The notes under the pieces were generated by a model that was given only the letters and a program-made list of their open reading frames with translations, was not told the DNA's origin and ran no database searches. Positions 55,369-64,000 of a DNA stretch of 64,000 nucleotides are shown piece after piece (the first letter of the stretch is position 1; each line of letters begins with the position of its first letter). The translations under genes were made by a program, and so were the position numbers. The stretch is from Ancistrus triradiatus (Eukaryota; Chordata; Actinopteri; Siluriformes; Loricariidae). Where the stretch lies: NCBI GenBank assembly GCA_025084515.1, contig JAJAGP010001328.1:1-64000 (forward strand). Direction: 5' to 3'.

Positions 55369-57063
55369 ATGTCCCCACCTCTCGTATGCATCGTCTGCCA
55401 TGGCAGACGGGTTTGTATGACTCTTTGGGGTCTGCCCCTCGACTCTGATCAGGTTAGGAATTCGGCATCAAGTTTTGACCCCCCGGAACAACACAGACCT
55501 CGCCGTGGTAGGCGTAGCGCCCCCCACGGTCCCAAGCGAGCATTGCTGGCTCCAGCAGTTTCCTTGGGATCACGGTTTGACCCCGCTGAGGCTCCCAACC
55601 CCCCCAGGTTGGAGAGTTCTACCCACACTAATCTCCACCCTCCACAATCCGAACTACCCGGTGTGTTTGGAATTACCCAGGGGAGTCGGTCTGTGGGCGA
55701 ATATGTGGAGGACTTCTCTGCGGCAGACAGTGAGAGTGGGTTTGATGACCTGCTGCTCATGGCCTTCCTTAAAAGGGGCTTTGACGACGGTCTGGAGCAT
55801 GAACTTTTGCCATTTCTTCCCGTCGCCTCCCTGGCCGCATTGTGCAATCTGGCCATTTGCACAGATGCGCTTCTTCGGTCTAAAACCAGGGAGGTTGAGG
55901 CGTGCTCGTGCTTCCAGCCATTGCCCTCAGTAACTGGTCTGCTAAGCTCTGTACCTGAACCGTTAGTGCCACCTAGCGCCGCTCCAGTGCATTCTGTAGA
56001 CATTAACTCTGTTCTTGAGCATTTGAGTTCTGTAAGCAAGCAGCTTGCGCTGCTCAGCTCGGTTCTTGAACTCGCTGCGCCCGTTGACCCCGTACCTGGG
56101 CACTCAGTGCCTCCAAGCAGTGAACCTGAGCAACTACGCTCCGTTCCTGGGCTTGCCGCGCCCGTTGACCTCGTACCTGGGCATTCTGCGCTGCCAAGCA
56201 GTGAACATGAGCAACTACGCTCCATTCCTGAACTTGCCGCGCCTGTTGACCCCGTACAAGGGCACTCAGCACCGCCAAGCAGTGAACCTAAGCAACTACG
56301 CCCCGTTCACGAGCGCATTGAACCCTCGAGCTGGCAGAGCGAGTGCACAGCGCCCCCCAGCTATGAACTTGGGCTTGTCGCGCACTCAAGCTCCGCACCT
56401 GGGCAATCAGACCCTGTGCCTGAGCGATTGCCGCCCCCTGGCTCTGTACTTGGGCCCGCCGCGCATGTAAGCCCCGTGTTAGAGTAGTCAGTCTCCACGG
56501 AGAGGCATTTGGTGCCGCCTGGCCCCGTACAGGAGTGCATTGCGCCTTCAAGCCCCGTGTTTGAGCAACAAGGCTCCACGGTGAGACATTTAGCGCCGCC
56601 TAGCCCCGTTTACGAGCACACTGCACGCTCAAGCTGGGAGAGAGAGCGTACAGTGCCCTCCAGTGGTGAAGCTGGGCGTTCGGCGCCCCCTAGCCCTGTA
56701 TCTGGGCCCGCTGCGCTCGTTGATCCCGTGTATGAGCAGCAAGACTCCACGATTGGACTTTTAGCGCCACCTGGCCCCGTACAGGGACCCATTGCACCAC
56801 CTACCCCCGCGTCTGAGCAAGAAAGCTCCACGCCTGAGTATTTTGCACACCGGTCATTGCCGCCGACCCCTGTGCCTCGGTCGCGTAGACCTCGGCCACG
56901 ATCTAGGGTCCCGATTCTCGCGCCACGGTCACCAGGACCAATTCCTGCGCCGCGATCTAGGGTCCCGATTCCCGCGCCACGGTCACCAAGACCGATTCCT
57001 GCACCGCGACTGTTGGTCCCGATCCCCATGCCATGGTCACCAAGACCAGTTCCTGCGCCATGA
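55369..57063 (+). pseudogene. Y gag-like protein with tandem repeats (one internal stop)
   Basis: A frame of 565 codons broken once by TAG (56485-56487) and closed by TGA at 57061-57063, beyond which similar residues continue. Residues 95-175 look like a Ty3 capsid end: GSRSVGEYVEDFSAADSESG, then FDDLLLMAFLKRGFDDGLEH, comparable with SGWNEPALLAMFKKGL of the Gypsy gag. Then three 27-residue (81-bp) units of the type PVDPVPGHSVPPSSEPEQL plus RSVPGLAA (56080-56300), more irregular Pro/Ser units, and finally short repeats of PRSRVPIPAPRSP type (56880-57063). No zinc knuckle or protease. Low-complexity and probably disordered. The function of the repeat tail is unknown. Confidence 0.7.
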
Positions 57064-57477
57064 TCGTTGGTCCCGATCCCCGCGCCACTGTCACACAGTC
57101 CCACCACTGTGTCTCCATGGTCACCTCTGCTGGCCTTACCGCTGGGGCCCCTGGTGTCTGTGCGGTTGGCTCGGCCCTTCACGCCGGCCTTTTGTCTTTA
57201 TGGTCGGTTCCGAGCTGGTTCCTGACCCTCCGGTGCCGAGCTTCGCCCCTGAGCCCCTTGTGTTTGGCCTGGTTCCTGGGTCTTTTGTGGCCGGTCCCGG
57301 CCACATACCGAGCCTGATTTTTGGCCGGGGTTGGCCCGGCTTCCCTGTTGGCTCCTGTTTGATGGTCTATTCCCCGTATCGGGCCCCACCCGTCTGTCAG
57401 GGGCTTAATTCTGAATGGGTTAGGCAGGCTAGGGGAGGTTGCTGGGTTGGCTTTGGAGCGTCGGGATGCCACCCTTC
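57064..57477 (+). other. Y internal 3' region, no clear frame
   Basis: Begins with further VPIPAP-type codons in the same frame after the TGA, then stops accumulate. Several frames are open on both strands because of high GC. Nothing recognisable; it leads into the polypurine tract. Confidence 0.4.
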
Positions 57478-57486
57478 GGAGGGGGG
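57478..57486 (+). other. Polypurine tract of Y
   Basis: GGAGGGGGG four bases before the 3' LTR start. Confidence 0.65.
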
Positions 57487-57490
57487 TTAC

Positions 57491-58833
57491 TGTAAGGGGC
57501 ATTGACCCCCTAAAGTTATTCCTACGCTCGTACGGCATTTGTGGCCCACAAACGCCGGTTTAACGTGGCATTAATTACCAATTAATCAACACTGGCTGGC
57601 TCAGGTATTTAAGGCCTCTCCTGAGTCCAGTCAGTGTCCTACCATTGCACTGCATTCTCACGCTACGCATAGGTTAGACTGCTCTTTTCGGTGATAGCTG
57701 AACCCACGCTTCACCTCCATTATCGTGACCGCTCTCAGAACCATAAAGACACCGCTTGCTTACCTTCTGTGATCGGTGACCATAGGTAGGCAGGGACATG
57801 GGTAAAGCTCGCTCTTTGCAGAGAGTTAGCTTGGTAAAGTCCGCAAGGCTTGAGGTAAAACAGGGCATTAGATGATCAGGACAGGGTCATATTTTCCTGG
57901 TCACCGGTCCCTGGGTAGCAATCCCTCCGTCTTCCCTCGCCGTGCGGCGGCGTGGCCCATGCTGCTTTTCCAGTCTTCGATCGGGCTTGGTCTGCCAGTT
58001 CTCCGCCGACGCAGGTACGAGGGGCGCTGGTTAGAGTCCAGCATTGTCCCTCAATAATCCTTAAGCGTCCGTTTCATGCTCCGTCCAGGTTGTCCCACGC
58101 TGCAGCGCGTATCCTAGGCCCCGTGGATGGAGAACCATGAATCGCTTCGCGCAGCCTTGAGGTGTGTGAATAATACCCCGAGGTTTTTCAGCAGTCCACC
58201 TCGCTCCCTTCTCCCTTAAGCGGTTCTTCAATTGCGACCGCGGCTTGTGCCGCCCTCGCTTCCGTCGGTAGCGGCCCGTTTCTTCGGCTTCCTGCCTGCC
58301 GTGATATTAGTTTCCTTTTGTCTTAGTTCTATTTCTCTGCTTTAGTTTTGTCTCAGCTGCAGTAGTGCTAAATATATAAACAGCACTTCTGTCTGCTGAG
58401 CACGTTCTGGTGCGCTGTGCTATCGCTACGCTGGTTCAGCGCGTGCACACGACCCGTTCCAGCACAGTCGCTCTGCGCATGCGCTGACTAATGCACCGCC
58501 AGCCTAGTGGTTATACGCCATAAGCGCGACGGCTTAAAGGCGCCGTACACTGACGGCGTAAGCTCTCAGCCCAGTTTTTTCGGGTTATTCCTTCAGTGGC
58601 CGAGTGGAGTGTTGGGTTAACACGGCACCAACTCACACGTCCGTTCCGGGTTCGATCCTTAGCCACTGAAGTACCTTTGTTCATCTGTCTGTCTTTTCTT
58701 TTGTGTGGACCATTGTTTTATTTCCCTTTTTGTGTTTTGGTTCACTATTTCCATCTGGAGCTAACTGCACTTGGGTCCCGAAAACCCTTATTCCTTTATT
58801 TTTAATGGTGTGCCCCCTGGGCCCCCCGTGACA
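57491..58833 (+). repeat. Y 3' LTR (complete, 1343 bp)
   Basis: Promoter-type TATTTAAG at 57606-57613, then a GC-rich stretch, a second TATA-like ctaaatatataaacagc near 58368-58384, the Pol III-like module (58591-58671), the 'atctggagctaactgcactt' block shared with X, and the end CCCCCCGTGACA. Two TATA-like sites suggest that the extra 600-base segment could be an acquired promoter cassette, or that the 5' LTR lost it. Confidence 0.78.
58591..58671 (+). ncRNA. tRNA-like Pol III A-box/B-box module inside the Y LTR
   Basis: A-box tggccgagtgg (58597-58607, consensus TRGCNNAGYGG) and B-box ggttcgatcc (58649-58658) are spaced as in a tRNA of the Ser/Leu type. The whole is closed by a perfect 10-bp stem cttcagtggc / gccactgaag (58591-58600, 58662-58671). 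The stem is out of register with a normal acceptor stem and the anticodon arm is not convincing, so it is tRNA-like, not a tRNA gene. Similar but weaker modules lie in X LTRs b and c. Confidence 0.5.
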
Positions 58834-59356
58834 TTCTCATTGTTCATCTGGATCGGAGTTACAGATAAACAATGAAAGACATCAGTAACGCCATGTGACA
58901 CTAGTACAGTAAGATCCAATGTCCAAGAGAGTTAACTATCAATATATGAAATGTTAAGTTACACAAGGTAAAAGTCATAGTTACAAGAAGTTTACAAAAT
59001 TACTAAAGGCACAGGGGCCAGATCATTCAATGTGTCTTTAACATTAACCTAAATATATTGACCTTACAATGCTGCAAAGAAAACTGCTTATGGTTAGTTA
59101 CTGTAAAGTAACTACTTATGAACACTTAAAACTGTGGTTGAACTACACTACCTTTATGCTGCTGCTGCTCTCAGTTTTAATTACTTTAGCTAGAGTGACA
59201 TTTTATCATTTTAATAATACCCATTAAATTGCACAGACTGATCAATCTCATCCCTAAACATCTTGTAAGTCCTTCAATGTTGCTACTCTCTTCCTGGGTT
59301 GTTCATCCACTTTGGAGGGAGAACTCAGTTTAGGCAAGGAGTTGACATATACTTCA
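58834..59356. other. Unannotated AT-rich spacer
   Basis: Flank of Y and of L2-F. No gene, repeat or RNA recognised. Confidence 0.3.
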
Positions 59357-61085
59357 GAGAGAGAACGCTGACCACTGAATCAAGGATTGTCAGGATCTGG
59401 CAACCCATACTCATTCGCACCGATTCCGCATAGGGCACATGCTGTTTTGTAGCTGTTAGCAGTTCATTATTTTTTAACTATTTTAATTCCCGATCGCATT
59501 TGTATCTTATATAGAGTACTTTTTACAGCATCTTAATCCTTTCCTTCTATTACCGGCGGATTATATTCTTCGCCGCTAATCGTTATTTAGTAACTTTACT
59601 GGTATACCGGCATGGGTTTCCAGTAACTAGCCATTAGCTAATTACCAGAGTTGCGTCTTTTCGGTTTCATCTCTTGCTGTAGTGTGTGTTTTTATAATTT
59701 TCTTTTTTTTCTGAGAGTTAGTTTTTTGTGACATTTTGTATTAACTTTCTATCGACGCTTTAATCAAGAATTGCATTGGACCATCAGCTGCAGCTTACCA
59801 TCGGCTAAACTATATCTTCAACTGGCACCCACACAACACCACTCGAAGCTAAGTACCTTTAATTTACTACTGAATTAATTGTATTAACATGGCATCTGCT
59901 GCACTTGTTTCCTGTGCCAAGTGTAGCATGTTCAGCTATTCTTCCTCCATCATTAGTTTAAATATCATTTGTGATAGGTGTAGGCTTGTAGCTAGTCTGA
60001 TGGAGAAGATTGTAGTTTTAGAGGCATGCATCCAGACATTTGAGGAGGCTAGCTCAGCTTCTAGCTTAGCACATCTGGATGCCACACGTGTAGTTAGTGC
60101 CCCCGCTCCGGCAGCACCCTCGCAGCAGGGCAAGTTGGTGATGGTTCAGCGACATAATCATAAGGCTAGAGCACCACTCTTTACCGGTTCATGTGTCCAA
60201 CAGGTTTACCCTCCTCAGTGATGCACCCCCCGAGCAGCCTTTTGAAAGAGCTCTGGTCATAGGTGACTCTATTTTATGACACGTGAAACTAGCTACCCTT
60301 TTAGGGACACCAGCAGCTAGAGTTACCTGTTTCCCGGGAGCCAGAGTGCCGGACATTTTAGTGAACTCGAGAGCCATAGATTCTCTAGGATCATTGTCCA
60401 TGTAGGGGCTAATGATATACGCCTTCGCCAGTCAGAGGTTACTAAGGCTAATTTTGTAGAGGTGGTTAGAGTTGCGAAGCCAATGTCCAATGCAGTAGTG
60501 TGCTCTGGCCCCATCACAATGCAGCGAAGTGACCAAACCTACAGCAGATTATGGTTACTGAACTTCTGGTTGTCCAAGTGGTGCTCTGAAAACAACGTGG
60601 GCTTTATAGACAACTGGACATCCTTTGAGGTTAAGCCTTTTAGGATGGGACAGTGCTCAGGAGGGTGCTGCTCTCATCTCCTGCAAAATTGCCCATAGTC
60701 TTATGGCCAGACTGGTTAGGGGCTGACTGTCCAGAGCAGGGGTCAGGCAGCAGACAATCAGACTTAACCATCTGTATGCTGCATGCACCGTCACCTAGAA
60801 CTCACCTTATTGAAACTGTGTCTGAAACTGTCTCTCGCATCTGTTCTAAATGTACACGCACTCAAAAAGTCTGTTTTAATAATCTCATTAGTATAAACAA
60901 GATAGCTCCCATCGAAATAACAGCCTTAGACTAAAGGTAGGATTACTTAACGTTAGATCACTTACAAACAAAGCAGTCTAGGCTAAGTCTAGGTTAAAGA
61001 CATACTTATTTATGCAGGCTTTTGACTAGACTGGGATGCATGGCTTGGGTCACTGGGGCCAGAGTCTGGAGTCATGTCTGGCCTG
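59357..61085 (+). mobile_element. L2-F: L2 with complete 5' end and large internal deletion
   Basis: 5' UTR as in L2-A (gtcaggatctggcaaccc, attttaattcccgatcgcat, accggcggattatattctt). It runs through ORF1 and the inter-ORF region, then at about 60978 jumps from the ORF2 start (cttacaaacaaagcagt) straight to the ORF2 end (ctaggttaaagacatactta), losing nearly all of ORF2. It stops at 61085, where a Z LTR fragment begins; the 3' end at 63722-63990 may be its continuation. Confidence 0.82.
59889..60790 (+). pseudogene. L2-F ORF1 (zinc-ribbon-like N-terminus plus esterase)
   Basis: 59889-60221 is open for 110 codons: MASAALVSCAKCSMFSYSSS, a second cysteine pair in CDRCRLVASLMEKIVVLE (together C-X2-C...C-X2-C, a likely zinc ribbon), and a short helix that may self-associate. 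After a frame break the esterase block I is in place (ALVIGDSIL at 60253-60276) but is followed at once by TGA at 60277-60279 where L2-E has an arginine codon, a CGA-to-TGA change. Block III GANDIR and the NNVGFIDNW region follow in other frames; block V is damaged by a deletion near 60645. Confidence 0.8.
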
Positions 61086-61809
61086 TGTAGCATGATAGCT
61101 GTATCCCCCTCGCTTTACCCTCTTCCACAAGTCATAAACTTTACAACACTTTGGAATGCCAATAGCCATCTGGACCGGATCTTTCACCCTCTAAGTGATG
61201 GCTCCATCAACACCAGAATCTTTCTCAAAACAACAGAATTGGAGGTCTGTTTAAACAAACCTATAACCTTAGACATCTCGGCAATCATAAACTTGAGTCC
61301 ATGTGTAACCTTAAAAGGGGGTTTCATCTTTCAAGACCACAGGTATCCCCTTTCCCTCTAAATGTTGCAGAAGATAACGGCTTTTTTCCCCCCACAGTTG
61401 AACTCTTTCATCACAGCTCCTCTTGCAAACCTTATCACACAATAGAGGCCACGGAAAGACAGTCCTGGATTTATGACACAAGAGCCCTTTTAAGAGACAA
61501 GTTTTGTTTAATGATAGTATTAACTTTTGTTGGGAACAGTTTATCTTTGCCCGAATCATTCCATGAGAAAACACATGAGATTTTGCTTCATAATAAGTCT
61601 AAACACACTCATATGTATCTAGCTAGTTCATATAAAGAGTTGATCGGAGATATTCCTCGTACCCACAAATATATATTCGTATGTATATACATGTTACTGA
61701 CTTGTCATGTATTCTCATCTCTATTTGGTTAATGATTTAGTATAATGATCATTCTTATACTTAAAATGATCCTGTTGGTTATGACTAGAAATAACAGCCT
61801 TTGTCTATG
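61086..61809 (+). mobile_element. Solo LTR fragment Z4a (first 724 bp)
   Basis: TGTAGCATGATAGCTGTATC start, 'tcttccacaagtcataaact', 'catctggaccggatctttca', as in Z3 35589-36300. Ends at gtctatg where Z4b starts. Probable target on the left is cctg. Confidence 0.72.
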
Positions 61810-63048
61810 TGTAGCAAACTAAGACTACACTTTAATTGGATTAATTTTAATTCAACTTTATTAATTAAAATTATATACATTTATTAATTAATTAAGAAAA
61901 AGGGGCACCACCAAATCTTTATAATAATTATTATTATTAAAATAATTATTATAAATATAAACAATTCACTGGTAGATTTGGAGACCAGTTAAAGAGGGAA
62001 CAACAACTTGATCAGTCTAGGTCTGAATTGTGAATTCCAAGTATATTTCTCGACCTATGAATGAATGAACTCTCACACCAGGTGGCAAATTCAAAAGGTT
62101 TATAAACAAGTTTATTAACTACAAACAAGGCAATATCAACAGACTATCTGATGTAATAACGAGTGTATCACAGAGTTAAAATCATAAAATGACGATGAAC
62201 ATGTATATATCACAGTATAGAAACAGGAAATAGTGGCAAGCGGACATATCACAGTAATTAAAATCAGAAACCAAAAATGACTCTAGGGGCAAACTAAGTG
62301 GTAGAAAATTAGAAATATCTATCACGAGGAAGCGTTATGGACTAGTTGTATGGCAGTGACTTACTAGTGAAACAAATTATGCTGGTTCAGAACTGTATGG
62401 TGGAAACTACTTAGATGTAGGTAAGTCTATGTCGAAGCGTGGTTTTAGCTTAAAAATGCAAAGTACAAGAAATCAGGGACCCAGAACAGCCACAACAGTG
62501 GTACTTGCCGATTGCTTTGTGGAGGCTCACGCGAAGGAGATGGAACGGAACTGGGCCTATGCCTGTCGTCCGACGTCACACGTGGAACGGAAGCGGTAAA
62601 AATCTTCAGATTCTGATGCTCCTGTTTGGTGGACTGTAAGATCTTGGCTATAGGCCTCTGGTCCGTGTCTTCGGTCCGTGGGACCACAGATGTGTTGAGG
62701 GCCTCACTCCGGTTTGGCTTTCTTCCCAGCTGTTGGTGATCAGGTTCCTTGACCTCGACTTGCGGGCGTGCGACTCGGATTCTATCTTGGCCACAGATAA
62801 AGGTGGAGACGAGCACATTCTAGCACCACGAGCTTCAACAAACACTCGTAAAACTTGGATTGGGTGAGAATAGTGGAGCTTAGAGTCTGGTTGGTCTTTT
62901 AACTATCTTCTGGTTCAGCGATACCGAACTACTTAAGACTGCTGTACACAGGAAACTTAAAATAAACGCGAAAACTTGAGTGAAATGAGTAATCAAAAGC
63001 GCTATAAAAAGGAAAAACTACAACTATAAAAGACAAAGGAAAGACTTA
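61810..63048 (-). mobile_element. LTR fragment Z4b, opposite orientation
   Basis: TGTAGCAAACTAAGACTAC start and the same order as Z2 to about 'aaagacaaaggaaagact', where a Tc1-like element begins. Head-to-head with Z4a. Either a second LTR inserted in Z4a or an inversion. It contains the open frame 62445-62816 (minus), matched to that of Z3. Confidence 0.72.
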
Positions 63049-63720
63049 CAGTCGTATAAAAAGTTTGGGCACCCCTGATAATTTTCATGATTTTAGTTTA
63101 TAAATCATTGGTTGTTCAGATCAGCAACTTGAGTTAAATATATCATATAGCAGATGAACACAGTGATATTTGAGAAGTGAAATGAAGTTTATAGGATTTA
63201 CAGAAAGTGTGCAGTAATTATTCAAACAAAATTAGGCAGGTGTATAAATTTGGGCACCCCAACAGAAAAATGACATCAATATTTAGTAGATCCTCCTTTT
63301 GTAGAAATAACAGCCGCTAAACGCTTCCTACAGCTTCCAGTCTGGATTCTGGTTGAAGGTGCTTTGGACCATTCTTCTTTAGAAACATCTCCAGTTCAGT
63401 CAGGTTTGATGATTTCCGAGCATGGACAGCCCAATTTTCAGTAATATTCATGTCTGGGGACTGAGATGGCCATTCCAGATCATTTGTACTGGTTCTCTGC
63501 ATGAATGCCTTAGTAGATTTGAGCAGGGTTTGGGGTCCGTTGGCCCTCGGTGCAACTTTGTCACTGATTCTTTGAACATTGTTCTCAAGAATCTGGAGAT
63601 ATTAACTGGAATCCATGCGACCCTTCAACTTTAACAAGATTTCCTAGTACCTGCACTGGCCACACAGTCCCACAGCATGACCCAAATTTTAACTGTGGGT
63701 AGCAAGTGTCTTGTTTGCCT
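63049..63720 (-). mobile_element. Tc1-like DNA transposon, one end only
   Basis: Preceded by TA (63047-63048). The terminal sequence cagtcgtataaaaagtttgg, then gcacccct, is typical of a fish Tc1 family whose ends contain 'aaagtttgggcacccc'. A second 'tttgggcacccc' lies at 63250. Only the 3' half of the transposase and one end remain; the other side stops at 63720 against an L2 3' end. Confidence 0.85.
63300..63700 (-). pseudogene. Tc1-like transposase, C-terminal half
   Basis: Reading from 63700 down: VMLWDCVASAGT, frame breaks near 63635, IPVNISRFLRTMF, then from 63502 the open stretch MQRTSTNDLEWPSQSPDMNI. This is the WPxQSPDxNxIEN region of the DDE catalytic core; the second part, TENWAVHARKSSNLTELEMF, holds the final catalytic glutamate. 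The DNA-binding N-terminus and the first catalytic aspartate are missing. A stop lies at about 63317. A dead copy. Confidence 0.85.
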
Positions 63721-63721
63721 C

Positions 63722-63990
63722 TTCGAACTTTGACTCCATGACTTTAGTTTCGCTCTTAGATTTATCATCTAAGATGCCAAGGAGGTTGGGTCCCTTTTTG
63801 AGTGTTGGTCCTCCCAAGGTTTTCATCCTAGAAAACTAGGGAGTTTTTCCTTGCCACTGTCGCCCTGGGCTTGCTCAATTTGGGATTGGACGTAGTTATT
63901 AGAAGATAATCTAAACTTGTAAAGTTGCTTTGGGACAATGCTCCATTGTAAAAAGCGCTATATAAATAAATCTGACTTGACTTGACTTGC
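63722..63990 (+). mobile_element. L2 3'-UTR end with tail
   Basis: tttgactccatgactttagt, aggaggttgggtccc, ttgccactgtcgccc, aaagcgctatataaataaa and tgacttgacttgactt tail. It may be the displaced 3' end of L2-F or an independent 5'-truncated insertion; no target duplication was found. Confidence 0.85.
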
Positions 63991-64000
63991 TGTGTTCTTT

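Larger units (their letters stand above)
54517..58833 (+). mobile_element. Element Y: non-autonomous Ty3-like LTR retrotransposon
   Basis: Two LTRs, TGTAAGGGG start and CCCCCCGTGACA end, enclose a 2.2-kb internal region with a PBS-like site, one long broken reading frame and a polypurine tract. Flanks ctctc (54512-54516) and ttctc (58834-58838) may be a 5-bp duplication with one change. No protease or pol is present, so movement would need another element's enzymes. It is related to X in LTR start, promoter, Pol III-like module and repeat protein. Confidence 0.75.

Noticed and set aside
55449..56225. 258-codon open frame on the minus strand of Y
   Set aside because: Antisense shadow of the Y gag-like frame; Cys/Gly/Thr-rich low-complexity with no domain.
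56610..57182. 190-codon Gly/Asp-rich minus-strand frame (GDRGAGIGTLDRG units)
   Set aside because: Antisense of the PRSRVPIPAP repeats in Y. Looks like a structural protein only because of the repeat.
58591..58671. Functional tRNA gene
   Set aside because: A and B boxes are present, but the closing stem is out of register with an acceptor stem, the T stem is weak and no convincing anticodon arm is seen; it lies inside an LTR.

Overview
The window looks like non-genic, repeat-dense DNA from a teleost fish genome. The reasons are many decayed L2/CR1-clade LINEs with the fish-type 3' end (AAAGCGCTATATAAATAAA followed by repeated TGACT), a chromodomain Ty3/Gypsy retrotransposon, a Tc1-like transposon, a tRNA-derived SINE with a V-SINE-like core, and a helicase-plus-endonuclease Helentron remnant. 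I find no host protein-coding gene, rRNA or genuine tRNA gene. Nearly every recognisable coding stretch is transposon-derived and broken.

Layout. 1-2.9 kb: Helentron remnant (Pif1-like helicase end joined to an AP-type endonuclease start) and a three-unit minisatellite. 2.9-10.6 kb: solo long terminal repeat Z1 (TSD CGAT) split by a full-length but badly eroded L2 (L2-A). 11.3-22.5 kb: three-level nest, solo LTR Z2 (TSD TTTG) containing a Ty3/Gypsy chromovirus (TSD GAGAG) that contains an L2 (L2-B). 23.9-38.7 kb: an unclassified repeat family built from terminal palindromes, TTA/TTC microsatellites, a conserved 'tcctacagttttcgagatat' block and ~138-bp tandem repeats, with inserted L2 pieces (including L2-C) and solo LTR Z3. 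38.7-42.2 kb: a second L2 subfamily (L2') carrying two younger L2 3' fragments. 42.3-54.2 kb: two internal copies and three LTRs of a non-autonomous Ty3-like family (X) whose gag-like frame ends in 27-residue tandem repeats; the first copy is split by L2-D, itself split by the opposite-strand L2-E. 54.5-58.8 kb: a related element (Y) with both LTRs, PBS-like site, polypurine tract and one gag/repeat reading frame. 59.4-64 kb: L2-F, two head-to-head fragments of the Z LTR, half of a Tc1 transposon and an L2 3' end.

How it fits together. The autonomous families seen or implied are L2 (ORF1 esterase plus ORF2 endonuclease/reverse transcriptase), Gypsy and Tc1. X and Y have only gag-like proteins and would need enzymes from an autonomous Ty3 relative. 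The Z LTRs are solo, so their internal region is not here. Nesting gives a relative age order: Z2 before Gypsy before L2-B; Z1 before L2-A; L2-D before L2-E; L2' before its two L2 fragments.

The least familiar elements are the palindrome/138-bp repeat family, whose two ends appear to co-vary, and the X/Y pair with 27-residue repeat proteins and a Pol III-like A-box/B-box module in their LTRs.
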